Shown: in pieces, positions 25,699 through 35,373 of the stretch
Numbering within the stretch: the first letter of the stretch is position 1
Layout: each line of letters starts with the position of its first letter
DNA from: Clostridium sp. AM30-24
Lineage (GTDB): Bacteria > Bacillota > Clostridia > Lachnospirales > Lachnospiraceae
Direction: 5' to 3'
DNA: 64,000 nucleotides
NCBI RefSeq assembly: GCF_003480435.1
Contig: NZ_QUJB01000012.1
Location: forward strand, 23,212-87,211
Made by a program: the position numbers and the translations under genes
Notes under the pieces: generated by a model
What the model saw: only the letters and a program-made list of their open reading frames with translations
The model's database searches: none
Told to the model about the DNA's origin: nothing

Positions 25699-27021
25699 AT
25701 GGAAAATTACAAGAGTAAGATCGTAACTGCGGAAGCTGCCATTGCGGCAGCCGTAAAAGATGGCGACTGGGTCGATTATGGATTCGGCGGCGGATTCCCG
25801 GAACTTCTTGATAAAGCACTTGCTGCAAGAAAAGGGCATTTGAGGGATGTTAAGATCCGCGGCGGTCTCGTGATCCGTCCGCGCATCGAGGTCGTTGAGG
25901 CTGACCCGGAACAGGAAAGCTTCTCCTACTACAGCTGGCATATCGGTGACTACGAACGAAAACTCCAGACCCGCGGTCTCGTAAAATTCATGCCTGTGGT
26001 ACTCCGCCTTCTCCCGACGCTCTATCGCCAGCGCTATATCCGGACAGATGTTGCCTTCGTCCCGGTATCCGCACCGGATGAGAACGGCTACTGCGGTCTC
26101 GGCATCTCAAACTTCGCATGGAGAACCATGTTTGAGAGTGCAAGAACTGTGATCTTTGAGATCAATGAACATTATCCGAAGCTTCAGGGTGTTGACGGTT
26201 CCCACCGTGTCCATCTCTCCGAGGCGGATTATATCGTAGAGGGCGCTCATGAGCCGCTTCCGGTAAGAACTTACAAAGCTCCGTCTGAGACAGATATCCA
26301 GATCGCAAAGCTCGTCGTAAACGAGATTCCGGACGGCGCGGTTCTCTCTCTCGGTGTCGGCGGCGTTCCGTTCACCGTTGCGAATATGCTGGCGGAATCC
26401 GATCTCAGGGATCTCGGCTGCCATACCGGAACCATCAGCGACGCCTACTTAAACCTCTGGAAAGCAGGAAAGCTCACAAATGCAAAAAAAGAATTTGACA
26501 CCGGTCTCTCCACCTGGAATCTCGCGATGGGATCTCAGGAATTCTATGACTGGATCTCTGAAAATCCGAAGCTTTTCCACCCGGCTGACCTCGATTATGT
26601 CCATGATCCGCAGCGCATCGGAACCATGAAGAATGTCATCAGCATCAATGGCGGCGTGCAGCTTGACCTGATGGGTCAGGAGAATGCTGAGTCCGCGGGA
26701 ACCCGCCAGCTCTCCGGCATCGGCGGTCAGATGGACTTTCTTGAGGGTGCCTACCGTTCCGTTGGAGGAAAGGGATACATCTGCATCAACTCCGCAAGAA
26801 AGGCAAAGGACGGCACCTTAAAGTCCAACATCGTCCCGTTCATTCCGGGCGGCTCCACTGTCTCCGCACCGCGTACCATGATCCAGAGCGTTGCGACCGA
26901 GTACGGTATTGCGAACCTCTCCGGAAAGACCTTAAGAGAGCGCGCCGAGGCCATGATCGCGATCGCGCACCCGGATTTCAGGGATGAACTGGAACAGTAT
27001 GCGAAAGAGGCGTTTCACTAA
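25699..27021 (+). CDS. Butyryl-CoA:acetate / 4-hydroxybutyrate CoA-transferase family protein
   Basis: A 440-residue class I CoA-transferase of the acetyl-CoA hydrolase/transferase family, similar to AbfT and butyrate-pathway But enzymes. Conserved parts are VSLSEADYIVEGAHE-like (HLSEADYIVEG), SLGVGGVPF, SINGGVQLDLMGQ, SGIGGQMDF, VTEYGIANL-like (ATEYGIANLSG) and IAHPDFRDEL. In AbfT and But proteins the catalytic Glu lies in an HTE(M) motif followed by SD; the matching place here reads CHTGTISDAY, with Gly244 (GGA, 26428-26430). The enzyme may therefore be impaired, use another residue, or have another role. The ATG at 25699 follows GAGG. The gene ends in a strong terminator. Confidence 0.85.
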   Translation: MENYKSKIVTAEAAIAAAVKDGDWVDYGFGGGFPELLDKALAARKGHLRDVKIRGGLVIRPRIEVVEADPEQESFSYYSWHIGDYERKLQTRGLVKFMPVVLRLLPTLYRQRYIRTDVAFVPVSAPDENGYCGLGISNFAWRTMFESARTVIFEINEHYPKLQGVDGSHRVHLSEADYIVEGAHEPLPVRTYKAPSETDIQIAKLVVNEIPDGAVLSLGVGGVPFTVANMLAESDLRDLGCHTGTISDAYLNLWKAGKLTNAKKEFDTGLSTWNLAMGSQEFYDWISENPKLFHPADLDYVHDPQRIGTMKNVISINGGVQLDLMGQENAESAGTRQLSGIGGQMDFLEGAYRSVGGKGYICINSARKAKDGTLKSNIVPFIPGGSTVSAPRTMIQSVATEYGIANLSGKTLRERAEAMIAIAHPDFRDELEQYAKEAFH

Positions 27022-27042
27022 AAAATAAAAAGTTCCATATTG

Positions 27043-27102
27043 AAAAAATCTGCGGCAGAATCCGATGATATTCCACTCACCGGATTTCTGCCGCAGATTT
27101 TA
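27043..27102 (+). terminator. Strong terminator after the CoA-transferase gene
   Basis: AAAATCTGCGGCAGAA and TTCTGCCGCAGATTTT give a perfect 16-bp stem with a further CCG/CGG pair in the loop. Confidence 0.85.
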
Positions 27103-27194
27103 TCTCATCCATATAAGACTCCTGCCTCATTGACAAGGATCTACCTAATCCATTACAGACGTTTTTTCTGTGTATCCTAAAACTTCTCATCCCT

Positions 27195-27229
27195 GCACAA
27201 GATGTCAAAATCCTGCATGAGTTGTACTT
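27195..27229 (+). promoter_or_regulatory. Tandem 20-bp-period regulatory motif before the GHKL kinase gene
   Basis: GCACAAGATGTCAAA (27195-27209) and the looser GCATGAGTTGTACTT (27215-27229) begin exactly 20 bases apart. A -10 TATAAT follows at 27250-27255 with no good -35, as expected for an activated promoter. The first 15-mer recurs unchanged at 35406-35420 before the giant surface protein. Confidence 0.6.
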
Positions 27230-27288
27230 TCAGCATAGTAAAACTTTGTTATAATGGATCATATAGAAACGAGAGGAGATTGTTGAGT

Positions 27289-28623
27289 ATGAACAGCCCA
27301 TTCTGGTCCCTTGTCATGCGGAATTTTCTGGAATTTTTTTCAATGGTGCCCTGTGCGGTTCTCTGCTTTCTTCCGGTTCAGGACCGGCTCCGCCAAAAAC
27401 CGCTGAATATTTTTCTCACCGGTATCCCGCTCTCGATCCTCTGGGCTTTCGCCGGAGGCCTCGTCTGCACAGACTTCGGGATTTCCATGGACTTCTGGAT
27501 CCTGCCGTCCTTTATCCTGTTTGCAGTATTCTTCCATCGGGTCTGTGATCTCGCCCTCTGGAAGCCGTTCAGTATCCTGACCGCCGTCTGCGCGGTCTTC
27601 TCCTGTATCACAAACCTGACACTCGTCGCAGATGCCCTCATTGACCGGGCGAACACCTCCGGTCTGTTCACGCTTCCGGGCGCGGGGATCCACCTGCTGC
27701 TCTCCGTTCTCATCGTGGCCATCGTATGGTATCCGGCAACTCATGCCGCGAAATGGCTGGTGGACGATATCGAAATGGCGAAGACCTGGTATATATTCTG
27801 GGTATTCCCGGCGGCCTTCTTCCTGCTGAACCGCCTGATCCGTCCGCGCTACTATGAGACACTCTACACGAACCGGGTCATGAAGTTTTATCCGATTTTA
27901 ATTCTGGCGCTCCTGACCTTCCTCCTGCTCTTCTATTTTATGTTCTACCTGATGGCAGCGGAGATGAACCAGAACACGAGACTTTTGAGGGAAAATGAGC
28001 TTCTGCAGCTCCAGAGTGCCCAGTACCGCAATCTCCAACGCTCCATCGATGAGACGCGGATCGCCCGCCATGATCTCCGTCAGCATCTCACGGTGCTCTC
28101 GGGATACGCGGCGAACAAAGATCTTGACGCGATCTCAGACTATCTCGCTTCCTTCCGGAAACATATGATGCCGGAATGGCTGCCTGCTTACTGTGAAAAC
28201 CAGGCCGTCAACGCGATCCTTGGCTACTACGCTCAGATTGCAGAAAACGCCGGAACTGCTCTGGAGATCCAGGCACAGATGGAAAAGGAAATACCGGTCC
28301 CAGAACCGGAATTCTGCGTGCTTTTGGGAAATTTACTGGAAAACGCGGTGGACGCATGTCGGGAAAACAATGAAAGCGGCGCGATCAAGGTCCATATCCG
28401 CCAGACCGGCACCTCCCTCATAGCCATCACGGTGGACAATCCTTGCCGGAAACCGCCAGTTCTTGAAGGAAAGCGTTTTCTCTCCACAAAGCACAGTGGC
28501 CCCGGCATAGGCACACAGTCCATCCGGCTCATCGCTGAACGACACCGTGGAGATGCGCGTTTTGAATGGAAGAACGGAATGTTCTACGCATCGGTGATCT
28601 TAATTCCGTCTGCAGAATCATGA
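27289..28623 (+). CDS. GHKL-family membrane sensor histidine kinase
   Basis: A 444-residue AgrC/NatK-like kinase. The N-terminal half has six or seven hydrophobic segments (for example ILPSFILFAVFFHRV, ILILALLTFLLLFYFMFYLM). The cytoplasmic half has a coiled stretch, the H-box IARHDLRQHL (His near 261), the N-box LLGNLLENAVDACREN and the glycine box SGPGIGTQSI. Such kinases normally pair with a LytTR response regulator and respond to peptides. No response regulator lies beside it. ATG 27289 (MNSPFWSL) follows AGGAG. The upstream motif is shared with the giant surface-protein promoter, suggesting a common regulator. Confidence 0.88.
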   Translation: MNSPFWSLVMRNFLEFFSMVPCAVLCFLPVQDRLRQKPLNIFLTGIPLSILWAFAGGLVCTDFGISMDFWILPSFILFAVFFHRVCDLALWKPFSILTAVCAVFSCITNLTLVADALIDRANTSGLFTLPGAGIHLLLSVLIVAIVWYPATHAAKWLVDDIEMAKTWYIFWVFPAAFFLLNRLIRPRYYETLYTNRVMKFYPILILALLTFLLLFYFMFYLMAAEMNQNTRLLRENELLQLQSAQYRNLQRSIDETRIARHDLRQHLTVLSGYAANKDLDAISDYLASFRKHMMPEWLPAYCENQAVNAILGYYAQIAENAGTALEIQAQMEKEIPVPEPEFCVLLGNLLENAVDACRENNESGAIKVHIRQTGTSLIAITVDNPCRKPPVLEGKRFLSTKHSGPGIGTQSIRLIAERHRGDARFEWKNGMFYASVILIPSAES

Positions 28624-28682
28624 TAGAAATAGCAAAATGTTTCCGGGCAATTTCGATCGTTCACTGTAATTTTTCAGACTTT

Positions 28683-28711
28683 TTTACTATCTTACATTAA
28701 AGCAGTAAAAT
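28683..28711 (+). promoter_or_regulatory. Promoter of the T-box leader
   Basis: -35 TTTACT (28683-28688), 17-base spacer, -10 TAAAAT (28706-28711), directly ahead of stem I, so the leader is likely still transcribed. Confidence 0.55.
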
Positions 28712-28734
28712 AATGCCGTAAAAAATCGAAATAC

Positions 28735-28996
28735 GCGTAGACGGAGAATAGTAGGCTGCAGGATTCCCCACAGAGAGCCGTGGTTGCTGGGAGCACGGCG
28801 GGATGAAACAGTCCGAACTCGCTTCTGAGCGGTTCCGCTGAACTCGAACGGTAGGCGGAAACGGGTTCTCCCGTTACAGGGAAAGGGTATCCGGCCGGTA
28901 CCCTGTAAAGCAGCGTCTTCTATGGACGAATCAGAGTGGTAACGCGGTGAAAATCATCGTCTCTTCATGCAGCAATGCATGGGGAGATTTTTTTTC
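28735..28996 (+). ncRNA. T-box riboswitch leader, leucine type, with no downstream gene
   Basis: All parts of a T-box leader are present. Stem I has the AGTA loop-E-type motif (GAATAGTAGG) and the distal CAGAGAGCCGTGGTTGCTG segment; the specifier region GAACTCGCTTCTGAGC has CTC (Leu) at 28818-28820; stem II/III sequences are CCGTTACAGG. The T-box itself is AGAGTGGTAACGCG (28933-28946), and a 12-bp terminator stem (28959-28988) ends in eight or nine T's. The UGGU bulge would pair with A73 of tRNA-Leu. Normally a leucyl-tRNA synthetase or leucine gene follows; here a second terminator comes within 80 bases and then genes on the opposite strand. Confidence 0.9.
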
Positions 28997-29072
28997 GCTT
29001 AAATATCGCATAAATGCCGGAAGTGAAGCGTATTATGGCTTCATTTCACACGAATTTCGATTGCAGAAAAAG

Positions 29073-29117
29073 AAAGATCCGCAGGTTCCCATTTTTAGGA
29101 TCCTGCGGATCTTTTTT
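29073..29117 (+). terminator. Second strong terminator behind the T-box leader
   Basis: AAAGATCCGCAGG and CCTGCGGATCTTTTTT form a 13-bp stem. It would stop any transcript that escapes the T-box terminator and may also serve the convergent surface-protein gene. Confidence 0.8.
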
Positions 29118-29124
29118 ACTTCAT

Positions 29125-29200
29125 GTCGTAACGGTTCAGTGCCCTCACAGTTACGCGCAAAAATCCATTCCTAATCGGCTGTTCCGATAGGATTTTTGCC
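29125..29200. repeat. Dispersed intergenic repeat, family 2, copy D
   Basis: GCAAAAATCC (29157-29166) and GGATTTTTGC (29190-29199) arms with inner ATCGG/CCGAT pairing, preceded by GTTCAGTGCCCTCACAGTTA. About nine tenths identical to the copy at 41119-41191. Confidence 0.8.
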
Positions 29201-29268
29201 TTCTATTCTAAGTTTTCTTACGGTCAGCGCAGTAAATGCGCAGACCTACTGAACAGTTACTTCATGTC

Positions 29269-32200
29269 TTAATTTTCTTTTGCTTCAAGTCCATCCCATG
29301 CACCGTCTTTGTCGACATAATATCCATCCGGTGTCCTGGTTTCTTTGTACATGGAGCCAAGCGGCACAGCTCCGGATGTCTTTGACAAGTAGTACCATTT
29401 TCCATTGATGAACTGCCAACCTGTGAGCATCGCTCCGCTCGCCGGATCGAGATAATACCAGAAGCGTCCTGACTCATCGTAATACAAGCCAATCTGCATT
29501 CCGGTCTTCTCATTAAGCAGATACCATTTTCCGCTTGCGCCATCGAACACCCAGCCGGTCTTCAGATAGCCGTCAGAACCGAAAGCCCACCATTTTCCGT
29601 CTTTCTGAATCCAGCCCAGCTTTTCACCGTTCTGATCATTGATCTTTTCTCCTGCCGGATAGGTGCCGTCCTTGAATTCGAACCACCAGCCCTTATTATC
29701 GCGTTTCCAGGTTCCCTGTGCATCGTTTTCGGAAGAGCTGCTGTTAGAAACATTCTTTCCAAAGTTCGTTGCCGCCGAGTTCTTTGTGCTGCCGGAACCG
29801 CCGGAATTGTCGGAATCATCGGATCCACTGCTTGCCCTGCGGATTGCATGAAGTGTTCCGTTCTCAAAGTGGATCTCGTAATTCTCAGATGTCAGACCGG
29901 ACGGCTGTATCACGTAATCGCCCGCCGCGCTGTCTGGCGCGTATTCACAGGTAAACTGCAGGCTGCCGTTCAGCACATCCGCGGTATCTGTTCCCGCAAA
30001 TCCTTCGTAGAGGACTTTGTACTCCGGAATCGCATCTCCGACTGTGACATTCTGTTCCACTGCTTTTACGCTGAGCGGTGCTTTTTTGATCTCAAAGGAG
30101 AATGTCTGGCTTCCAGCCTCGTAGTTCTTTCCGGCTTCCGTATGAACTTCCACCGTGTAGGTTCCGGCATTCATCGGCGCTTCCGTTAAGATCTCGCTGC
30201 CCTTTTTGATCGTCACGGTCATGTTTCCATCGCTGTCCGTCCATGCCTTCGGCGCGGTGTTTTTCGCGTCATAGACACGGTTTAACTGATCCAGATTCCG
30301 AAGTTCGAACTCCGGCTTCGCCTGGGATACGGTCAGTTTTCCTGGCTGATATGTGATCTCATAATTTCCGTTTTCAGCGGTAAGTCCCGACGGGATGATC
30401 TTGTACTCGTCCACATCGCTGCCGGCCGCATAAGCGCACTCGTAGGAGAGTGTTCCGCCGAGGACTTCTGTGTTTTCTCCGTTTACGAAACCTTCGAACG
30501 TGCTGCTGTATACCGGCGGTTCGTCCTTATAGGTCACGTTTCTTGATTCTGCCGTCACAGTGAGCCGTGCCGGGGTGATCGCAACGGTTGCGGAGCCGCT
30601 TATGGTGTCAAAGTTTTTCTTTGTCACCGTGTAGTATACGGTATAGCTGCCTGTGTTCTTGTATACAGGGCTTTCTGTGAGCGTGCAGTTATCTTCGGAC
30701 TCACCGTAAAGGATCTCACCGTCTCCAGCGTTTCCGGTAAGGGTGATCTTGATTCCGTGGGACTTTCCGTCGTAGCTTCCTGTATATCCGGCTGCGTCGA
30801 CGCCTGTGATCGAGGCATTTTTGATCTCGATTTCAAAGCTGCCGGATACGGAATCATGGTTTGCTGCAGATGCAGTGTAATATACCGTATAGATGCCGGC
30901 GTCGGTGAAAGCAGGAGCATTTTTTAATGCCTGCTTTTCGTCTGCGGCCTGTTCTGCTGTGAGGCCATAGCGGAAGGTGATAGCCGTTCCACCGGTCGTA
31001 CTTCCCGTTGCCTCGACTTCCGGCAGTTGTTCCCTTCCATTGTAGGTCAATTCCATCGTCTGCCGTACAGAAACGTTCTGAATTTTGGCATTTTCGATCT
31101 TTGCACCGCTGCAGGAGACATTGAAAAGCTCCCTCGTTGTAAGTTCATAGCGATCCTCAAATTCCGGATCCAATTTGATCTCTGTCACATTCACAGTATC
31201 TGTCCCGGAATCACTGGAGGTCCATTGGAAAGTTCCATTGGCCTTTAATTTTTCCGCATCCTCCGGTAGGATCGGTTTTCCGTCAGCAGAACTGAGCGTG
31301 AGCATTCCCTCAGCCTTTGTACCTCCATCATAGGTCTTTGACTGAAGAGTGTTTACAGAAGGAACGAGCTGCGCTTTGGAGACTGTAAATGCGACCGGGG
31401 TGCTTTCCGCTTTTTTGTAATTCCGGCTCTGGCTTACGGTTGCCTTTACATACCAGAGTCCAGGTTTATTCTCTGCATTCCATTCCTTATATTCACCGTT
31501 TTCGGTACTACTGTAGGTGTATTTAATTTCTCCTGTGGTGTCCGCTGCCGTGAACTCCGGCTTCGGTGTTTCTCCGTAGCGGATATCCGGGCATGTTACT
31601 GTGGAGATTGTGTTTGAAGCGCGATAGATCTTTAAATCTGTCCCTATGCGTACAGGATTTTCCTGCGCTTCCACATTCTTTCCACCGCTGCTGGTAATTC
31701 CCATATAATAAGTTGCATATTCTTGATCCGGATCTGCATTGACCTCATAATGTCCTTCTGCATTTCTCGAAACCTTCTGGGTCAACTCTGCGTCACGATA
31801 CAGTTCAAACCGGATCTCTCCATAACCTGTCACCGTATGTCCGCCAACGGAATAAGCGTCCTTTATTCCCGGTTTAAGGTAGTCCTCTTCATCTTTTCCA
31901 TAGTCGATGCTTGTTACAGTCTGAAACCAGTCAGGATTGAACGTGGCTTTCTTGATCGTTATCTCTCCAATCCGCAAATTTGTAACACGTTCAACTCCAT
32001 TTTCACTATTGGTGCTTACATAGATTCCATAGGTTCCTGCTGCCGCCGGAGCTTCGATGAAACTGCCTGTATCCTCTGCACCGACTTTTTCTTTATATCG
32101 CACTGCGTCAATGCCAAACGTTCCGCCGTTTCCCTCTACCGGCTGTACCTTCACGTTATGCACATCACCATTATTTGTATAGGTAAATTCAGTGGATCCA

Positions 32201-35200
32201 ACTATCTGGAAATCATCCTTTGTCAGCGTGCGTTTGAGAGTCTTAAAATTGACTGTCTGCATTTCCGACACATCATTATTATCATTCTCTGCTACAAGAT
32301 AATATGTATATGACGTATCAACAGAGAGATTATTCAATTCAATAGAAAATTTACCATTTTCTACATCTACTGTTGCAAAGCTCGCCTTACTATCCTCTTT
32401 CTTTGCTTCTGCTCTGAGCGCTTCTCCAGTGTATCCTTGATAATTAGAATTTGTATAGTATACCTTTGTTCCATCTGAAGTTCCCTTTATAGTCGCAAAA
32501 TTCTCTTTGATATCATCAGATGATATTGCTGCGTCAAACTTAACCTGATATCCTGCGTAAAGTTCAATTTCCGGTATTTGACCTTGTGGATTTAACATAT
32601 CTTCGACAAGTTGATTCACTGTTACTGTTGTATCTGTCGCAGTACCATTTCTGTTTGAATTTTCTTTGTATCTCCATACTGAAAAAGCCGCGCCATCTGG
32701 CAACCCGAGATTGCTCAAATAGCTTCGATGGCTATCGTCAAGATTCAGAAGATATTCATCGTAAAATGGATCCTTTTCATCTTTTCCAGTATAATACTTC
32801 ACATGAACTGTATAAAGATTCGGTGCGCTGAATGCATAAATCTCAGTTGTCTCCGGATTATCAGAAATCTTATGCTCATTATATACTGCAAAGATCGGAG
32901 TCTTTCCGCCAGACAGTGTAATATGTTCAAGGAGATCCCGATAATTTGAGGTCGATGCCTTGAAAAGCTTCATGTTCGCCCCTGTGTCATTTCCGTCCAA
33001 AGGGAGATTAATTTTAAGGTTTCCTTCGCCTGTTACCGTTGCCTTTGTAAAATCGATCTCATTTAATTTTGAAGCACTTTCGATTTGCATAGATGAGAAC
33101 GGGAAATTTCCTTTAACCGTAAATTTTGCAGTCCCGCTGACACTATTTCTCTCCCAAGCCATATAAACATCCGGCTGATTCTCACCACCGGAAATTTTTC
33201 CGCCTGACAAGGTAACTTCATTGAGATGTGTGTGCTTTAAACCATACTCTCCGCCTTTGATCGTCCCCCCTGTCATCTCGAACTTAGCATGGTCTTCCTG
33301 TAATCCGCTGTTTCCTGCTCTATACAGATAAACCGCCGTATTCTTTTTTGACTCTATCGTTCCACCGTTAACTGTTACTTTTACGCCACCAGTTGCACTG
33401 ATTGCATATCGGTTTTGCGAAGAAGTTTCTGATTGGTCAACAATATGTGCACTACCGTCTACAATAAGATCCGCAGAAGTCAAGTCAATAACAGCATCAG
33501 TTGCACTCGTAGATCCCAGGATTTCTCCACCTTTAATATGGATTGTACTCTTTGTCGCTCCCTTAAAGCCACTGCAATTTATCTCGGATTCCAAGGTTCC
33601 TGTACCAACAACATTTACTTTTCCAGTGATCTTTCCCTTAAGCAAAACTGGTTTATCGCCAGCGTTGCCTGAATCTACTGTAATATCTCCAGCAATTGGA
33701 TTTTCTGTTGTTCCCACACTGATTTCTAATCCATCCGTTCCAGTGTTTCTTAATAGAATTTCATCTATAATTCCGGATACTGCAACTTGGGATTTATTGT
33801 ACTTGACCGTCTTTACTGTCTCAGCCTCATTCTCAGTTTTGTCGTACGTAATCGTAACCTGATACGTTTCTGGATCGGAAGGTAACTGGATTTTCGCACT
33901 TTTAATATTTCCTGCCGGAATCAAACTGGATTCAGCATTTTGATCCATAATGCGGATATAGTTGCCCACCGCTCTCGCTTTGTAACTCTGATACTGGCCC
34001 GCACTTCCTACAGAAGAATTATGATTGACAATGCTTAAATGAATCCCATTGACTAACGTATCCATGTTCTCAGATGAACCTTTGATCCAGTTTTTCAATG
34101 ATGAACTGGCCTGCATTGCAAGGTCACTTACCACAAATTTGAATGATTCATTTATCGTTTTTAAATTCACTGCAACAATAGTAGCACAGGATTGAGCACT
34201 GTAACCATAATATATCGATCCATACGTATTTTTACCTGCAGCAGATATATCAATATTATCTGATAATGATAATTTTGTCTTATCTGACATTAAAATCGCA
34301 AAAGCTCTTCCCGATGGATTAGTATTCTCGGCATAAATTTTTCCACCACTGATAGAAACTTCTTCGCTTTCTCTAATTGCGGTAACATCATCGGTCTTTT
34401 CAGCTTTGTACTTAACCTCTCCCCCACTTATATCTATTTTTTTTATGCCGGACAGCTGACCATTCCAAATACCGTCTGTTATTTCAATATGACCATTTCC
34501 ACCGTTTCCGAAGCCTCTTCCATTGATCGTTCCTCCCTTTAAACAAACGGTATCTTTTTCCGTCAATTCAAACCCGGCAGTGAGCTCCCCAGCTTCTTGT
34601 TCAAATAACACTGTAGCATCTTTTGCATCGTTCTTTCTAACATATAGATAATTATCACCAACCGTTTTTATATTGGCATTATTATGTATTATATAGTTAC
34701 CCTTCGCTCCAACATACAATGCAGCGCCAATGCTATTTTTCTCATACGAACCAGTCAATGTCAACTCACAGCCTTGTTTAAGGACCGGTCCATCACCGCT
34801 AATACTGATATTATCAAAATCAATCGTTACTTTCTTATCCGCTCTATTATTCAAAATCGTCTCTATCGCATCCGTCAGATCCTTTTCGCTCATCCCATCG
34901 CCTTCCAGACTTCCGCCATGGACCTGAAACGTTCCATCTGCTGACTGGCTGATCGAATACGTTCCTTCCATAGCCGGCTCCGCATTCATCGCACTCTTAG
35001 CCATTTTTCTCTTTATCTCCGGTGACTCTTTCCCATTTGATGCTGTCGCGGTCTCCTTCTCAAGGTCAGACTCGGTCGTCTCGTTTGAATCCACAGTTGT
35101 ATCCCGTTTCTCGTCCGCATTGGACGCGCTGGCTGTCTCGGCCTCGATTTTTTTATTCTCTTCTTCCAGATTTTCTTCCAGCGCCGGGATCGTCTCCGCT

Positions 35201-35292
35201 TTCGCCATAATTCCCATATCGCCATGATTGACCAGAAGGACCGCAATCAGGGCTGCTGCGGACATGCGTTCATACCACTTTCTCTTTCTCAT
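29269..35292 (-). CDS. Giant secreted surface protein with beta-helix-like, MBG/YDG-type and cell-wall-binding repeats
   Basis: A 2007-residue protein. A signal peptide covers about 1-32 (cut after AKA). A low-complexity acidic segment with ETASASN and ETATASN follows. A long region of glycine-rich short repeats (about 100-700, GGTINGRGFGNGGNG, ISGGEVKY) resembles a beta-helix adhesin or carbohydrate-binding surface. YDG-type (KTYDGGTKAEGML near 1320) and MBG-type modules (near 1579 and 1741) come next. A Ser-rich linker and choline-binding-type repeats (about 1850-2007, GWWFEFKDG, GKWYYLS) would hold it on the wall; there is no LPXTG. ATG 35290-35292 is chosen, with GGGGG 8 bases upstream. 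The 5' two thirds is visibly more A/T-rich than the 3' part. Likely an adhesin. Confidence 0.88.
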   Translation of the reverse strand: MRKRKWYERMSAAALIAVLLVNHGDMGIMAKAETIPALEENLEEENKKIEAETASASNADEKRDTTVDSNETTESDLEKETATASNGKESPEIKRKMAKSAMNAEPAMEGTYSISQSADGTFQVHGGSLEGDGMSEKDLTDAIETILNNRADKKVTIDFDNISISGDGPVLKQGCELTLTGSYEKNSIGAALYVGAKGNYIIHNNANIKTVGDNYLYVRKNDAKDATVLFEQEAGELTAGFELTEKDTVCLKGGTINGRGFGNGGNGHIEITDGIWNGQLSGIKKIDISGGEVKYKAEKTDDVTAIRESEEVSISGGKIYAENTNPSGRAFAILMSDKTKLSLSDNIDISAAGKNTYGSIYYGYSAQSCATIVAVNLKTINESFKFVVSDLAMQASSSLKNWIKGSSENMDTLVNGIHLSIVNHNSSVGSAGQYQSYKARAVGNYIRIMDQNAESSLIPAGNIKSAKIQLPSDPETYQVTITYDKTENEAETVKTVKYNKSQVAVSGIIDEILLRNTGTDGLEISVGTTENPIAGDITVDSGNAGDKPVLLKGKITGKVNVVGTGTLESEINCSGFKGATKSTIHIKGGEILGSTSATDAVIDLTSADLIVDGSAHIVDQSETSSQNRYAISATGGVKVTVNGGTIESKKNTAVYLYRAGNSGLQEDHAKFEMTGGTIKGGEYGLKHTHLNEVTLSGGKISGGENQPDVYMAWERNSVSGTAKFTVKGNFPFSSMQIESASKLNEIDFTKATVTGEGNLKINLPLDGNDTGANMKLFKASTSNYRDLLEHITLSGGKTPIFAVYNEHKISDNPETTEIYAFSAPNLYTVHVKYYTGKDEKDPFYDEYLLNLDDSHRSYLSNLGLPDGAAFSVWRYKENSNRNGTATDTTVTVNQLVEDMLNPQGQIPEIELYAGYQVKFDAAISSDDIKENFATIKGTSDGTKVYYTNSNYQGYTGEALRAEAKKEDSKASFATVDVENGKFSIELNNLSVDTSYTYYLVAENDNNDVSEMQTVNFKTLKRTLTKDDFQIVGSTEFTYTNNGDVHNVKVQPVEGNGGTFGIDAVRYKEKVGAEDTGSFIEAPAAAGTYGIYVSTNSENGVERVTNLRIGEITIKKATFNPDWFQTVTSIDYGKDEEDYLKPGIKDAYSVGGHTVTGYGEIRFELYRDAELTQKVSRNAEGHYEVNADPDQEYATYYMGITSSGGKNVEAQENPVRIGTDLKIYRASNTISTVTCPDIRYGETPKPEFTAADTTGEIKYTYSSTENGEYKEWNAENKPGLWYVKATVSQSRNYKKAESTPVAFTVSKAQLVPSVNTLQSKTYDGGTKAEGMLTLSSADGKPILPEDAEKLKANGTFQWTSSDSGTDTVNVTEIKLDPEFEDRYELTTRELFNVSCSGAKIENAKIQNVSVRQTMELTYNGREQLPEVEATGSTTGGTAITFRYGLTAEQAADEKQALKNAPAFTDAGIYTVYYTASAANHDSVSGSFEIEIKNASITGVDAAGYTGSYDGKSHGIKITLTGNAGDGEILYGESEDNCTLTESPVYKNTGSYTVYYTVTKKNFDTISGSATVAITPARLTVTAESRNVTYKDEPPVYSSTFEGFVNGENTEVLGGTLSYECAYAAGSDVDEYKIIPSGLTAENGNYEITYQPGKLTVSQAKPEFELRNLDQLNRVYDAKNTAPKAWTDSDGNMTVTIKKGSEILTEAPMNAGTYTVEVHTEAGKNYEAGSQTFSFEIKKAPLSVKAVEQNVTVGDAIPEYKVLYEGFAGTDTADVLNGSLQFTCEYAPDSAAGDYVIQPSGLTSENYEIHFENGTLHAIRRASSGSDDSDNSGGSGSTKNSAATNFGKNVSNSSSSENDAQGTWKRDNKGWWFEFKDGTYPAGEKINDQNGEKLGWIQKDGKWWAFGSDGYLKTGWVFDGASGKWYLLNEKTGMQIGLYYDESGRFWYYLDPASGAMLTGWQFINGKWYYLSKTSGAVPLGSMYKETRTPDGYYVDKDGAWDGLEAKEN

Positions 35293-35373
35293 ATTCATTT
35301 CCCCCTTTATGACAGGTTCTTTCGGATTATACTTGCAAAATATCAGACCATTCCACGATTCATAGATAATTCT

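Noticed and set aside
28947..29174. Open frame of 75 codons starting in the T-box antiterminator
   Set aside because: It runs through the T-box terminator, a second terminator and into an interspersed repeat; composition and content are not protein-like and there is no ribosome site.
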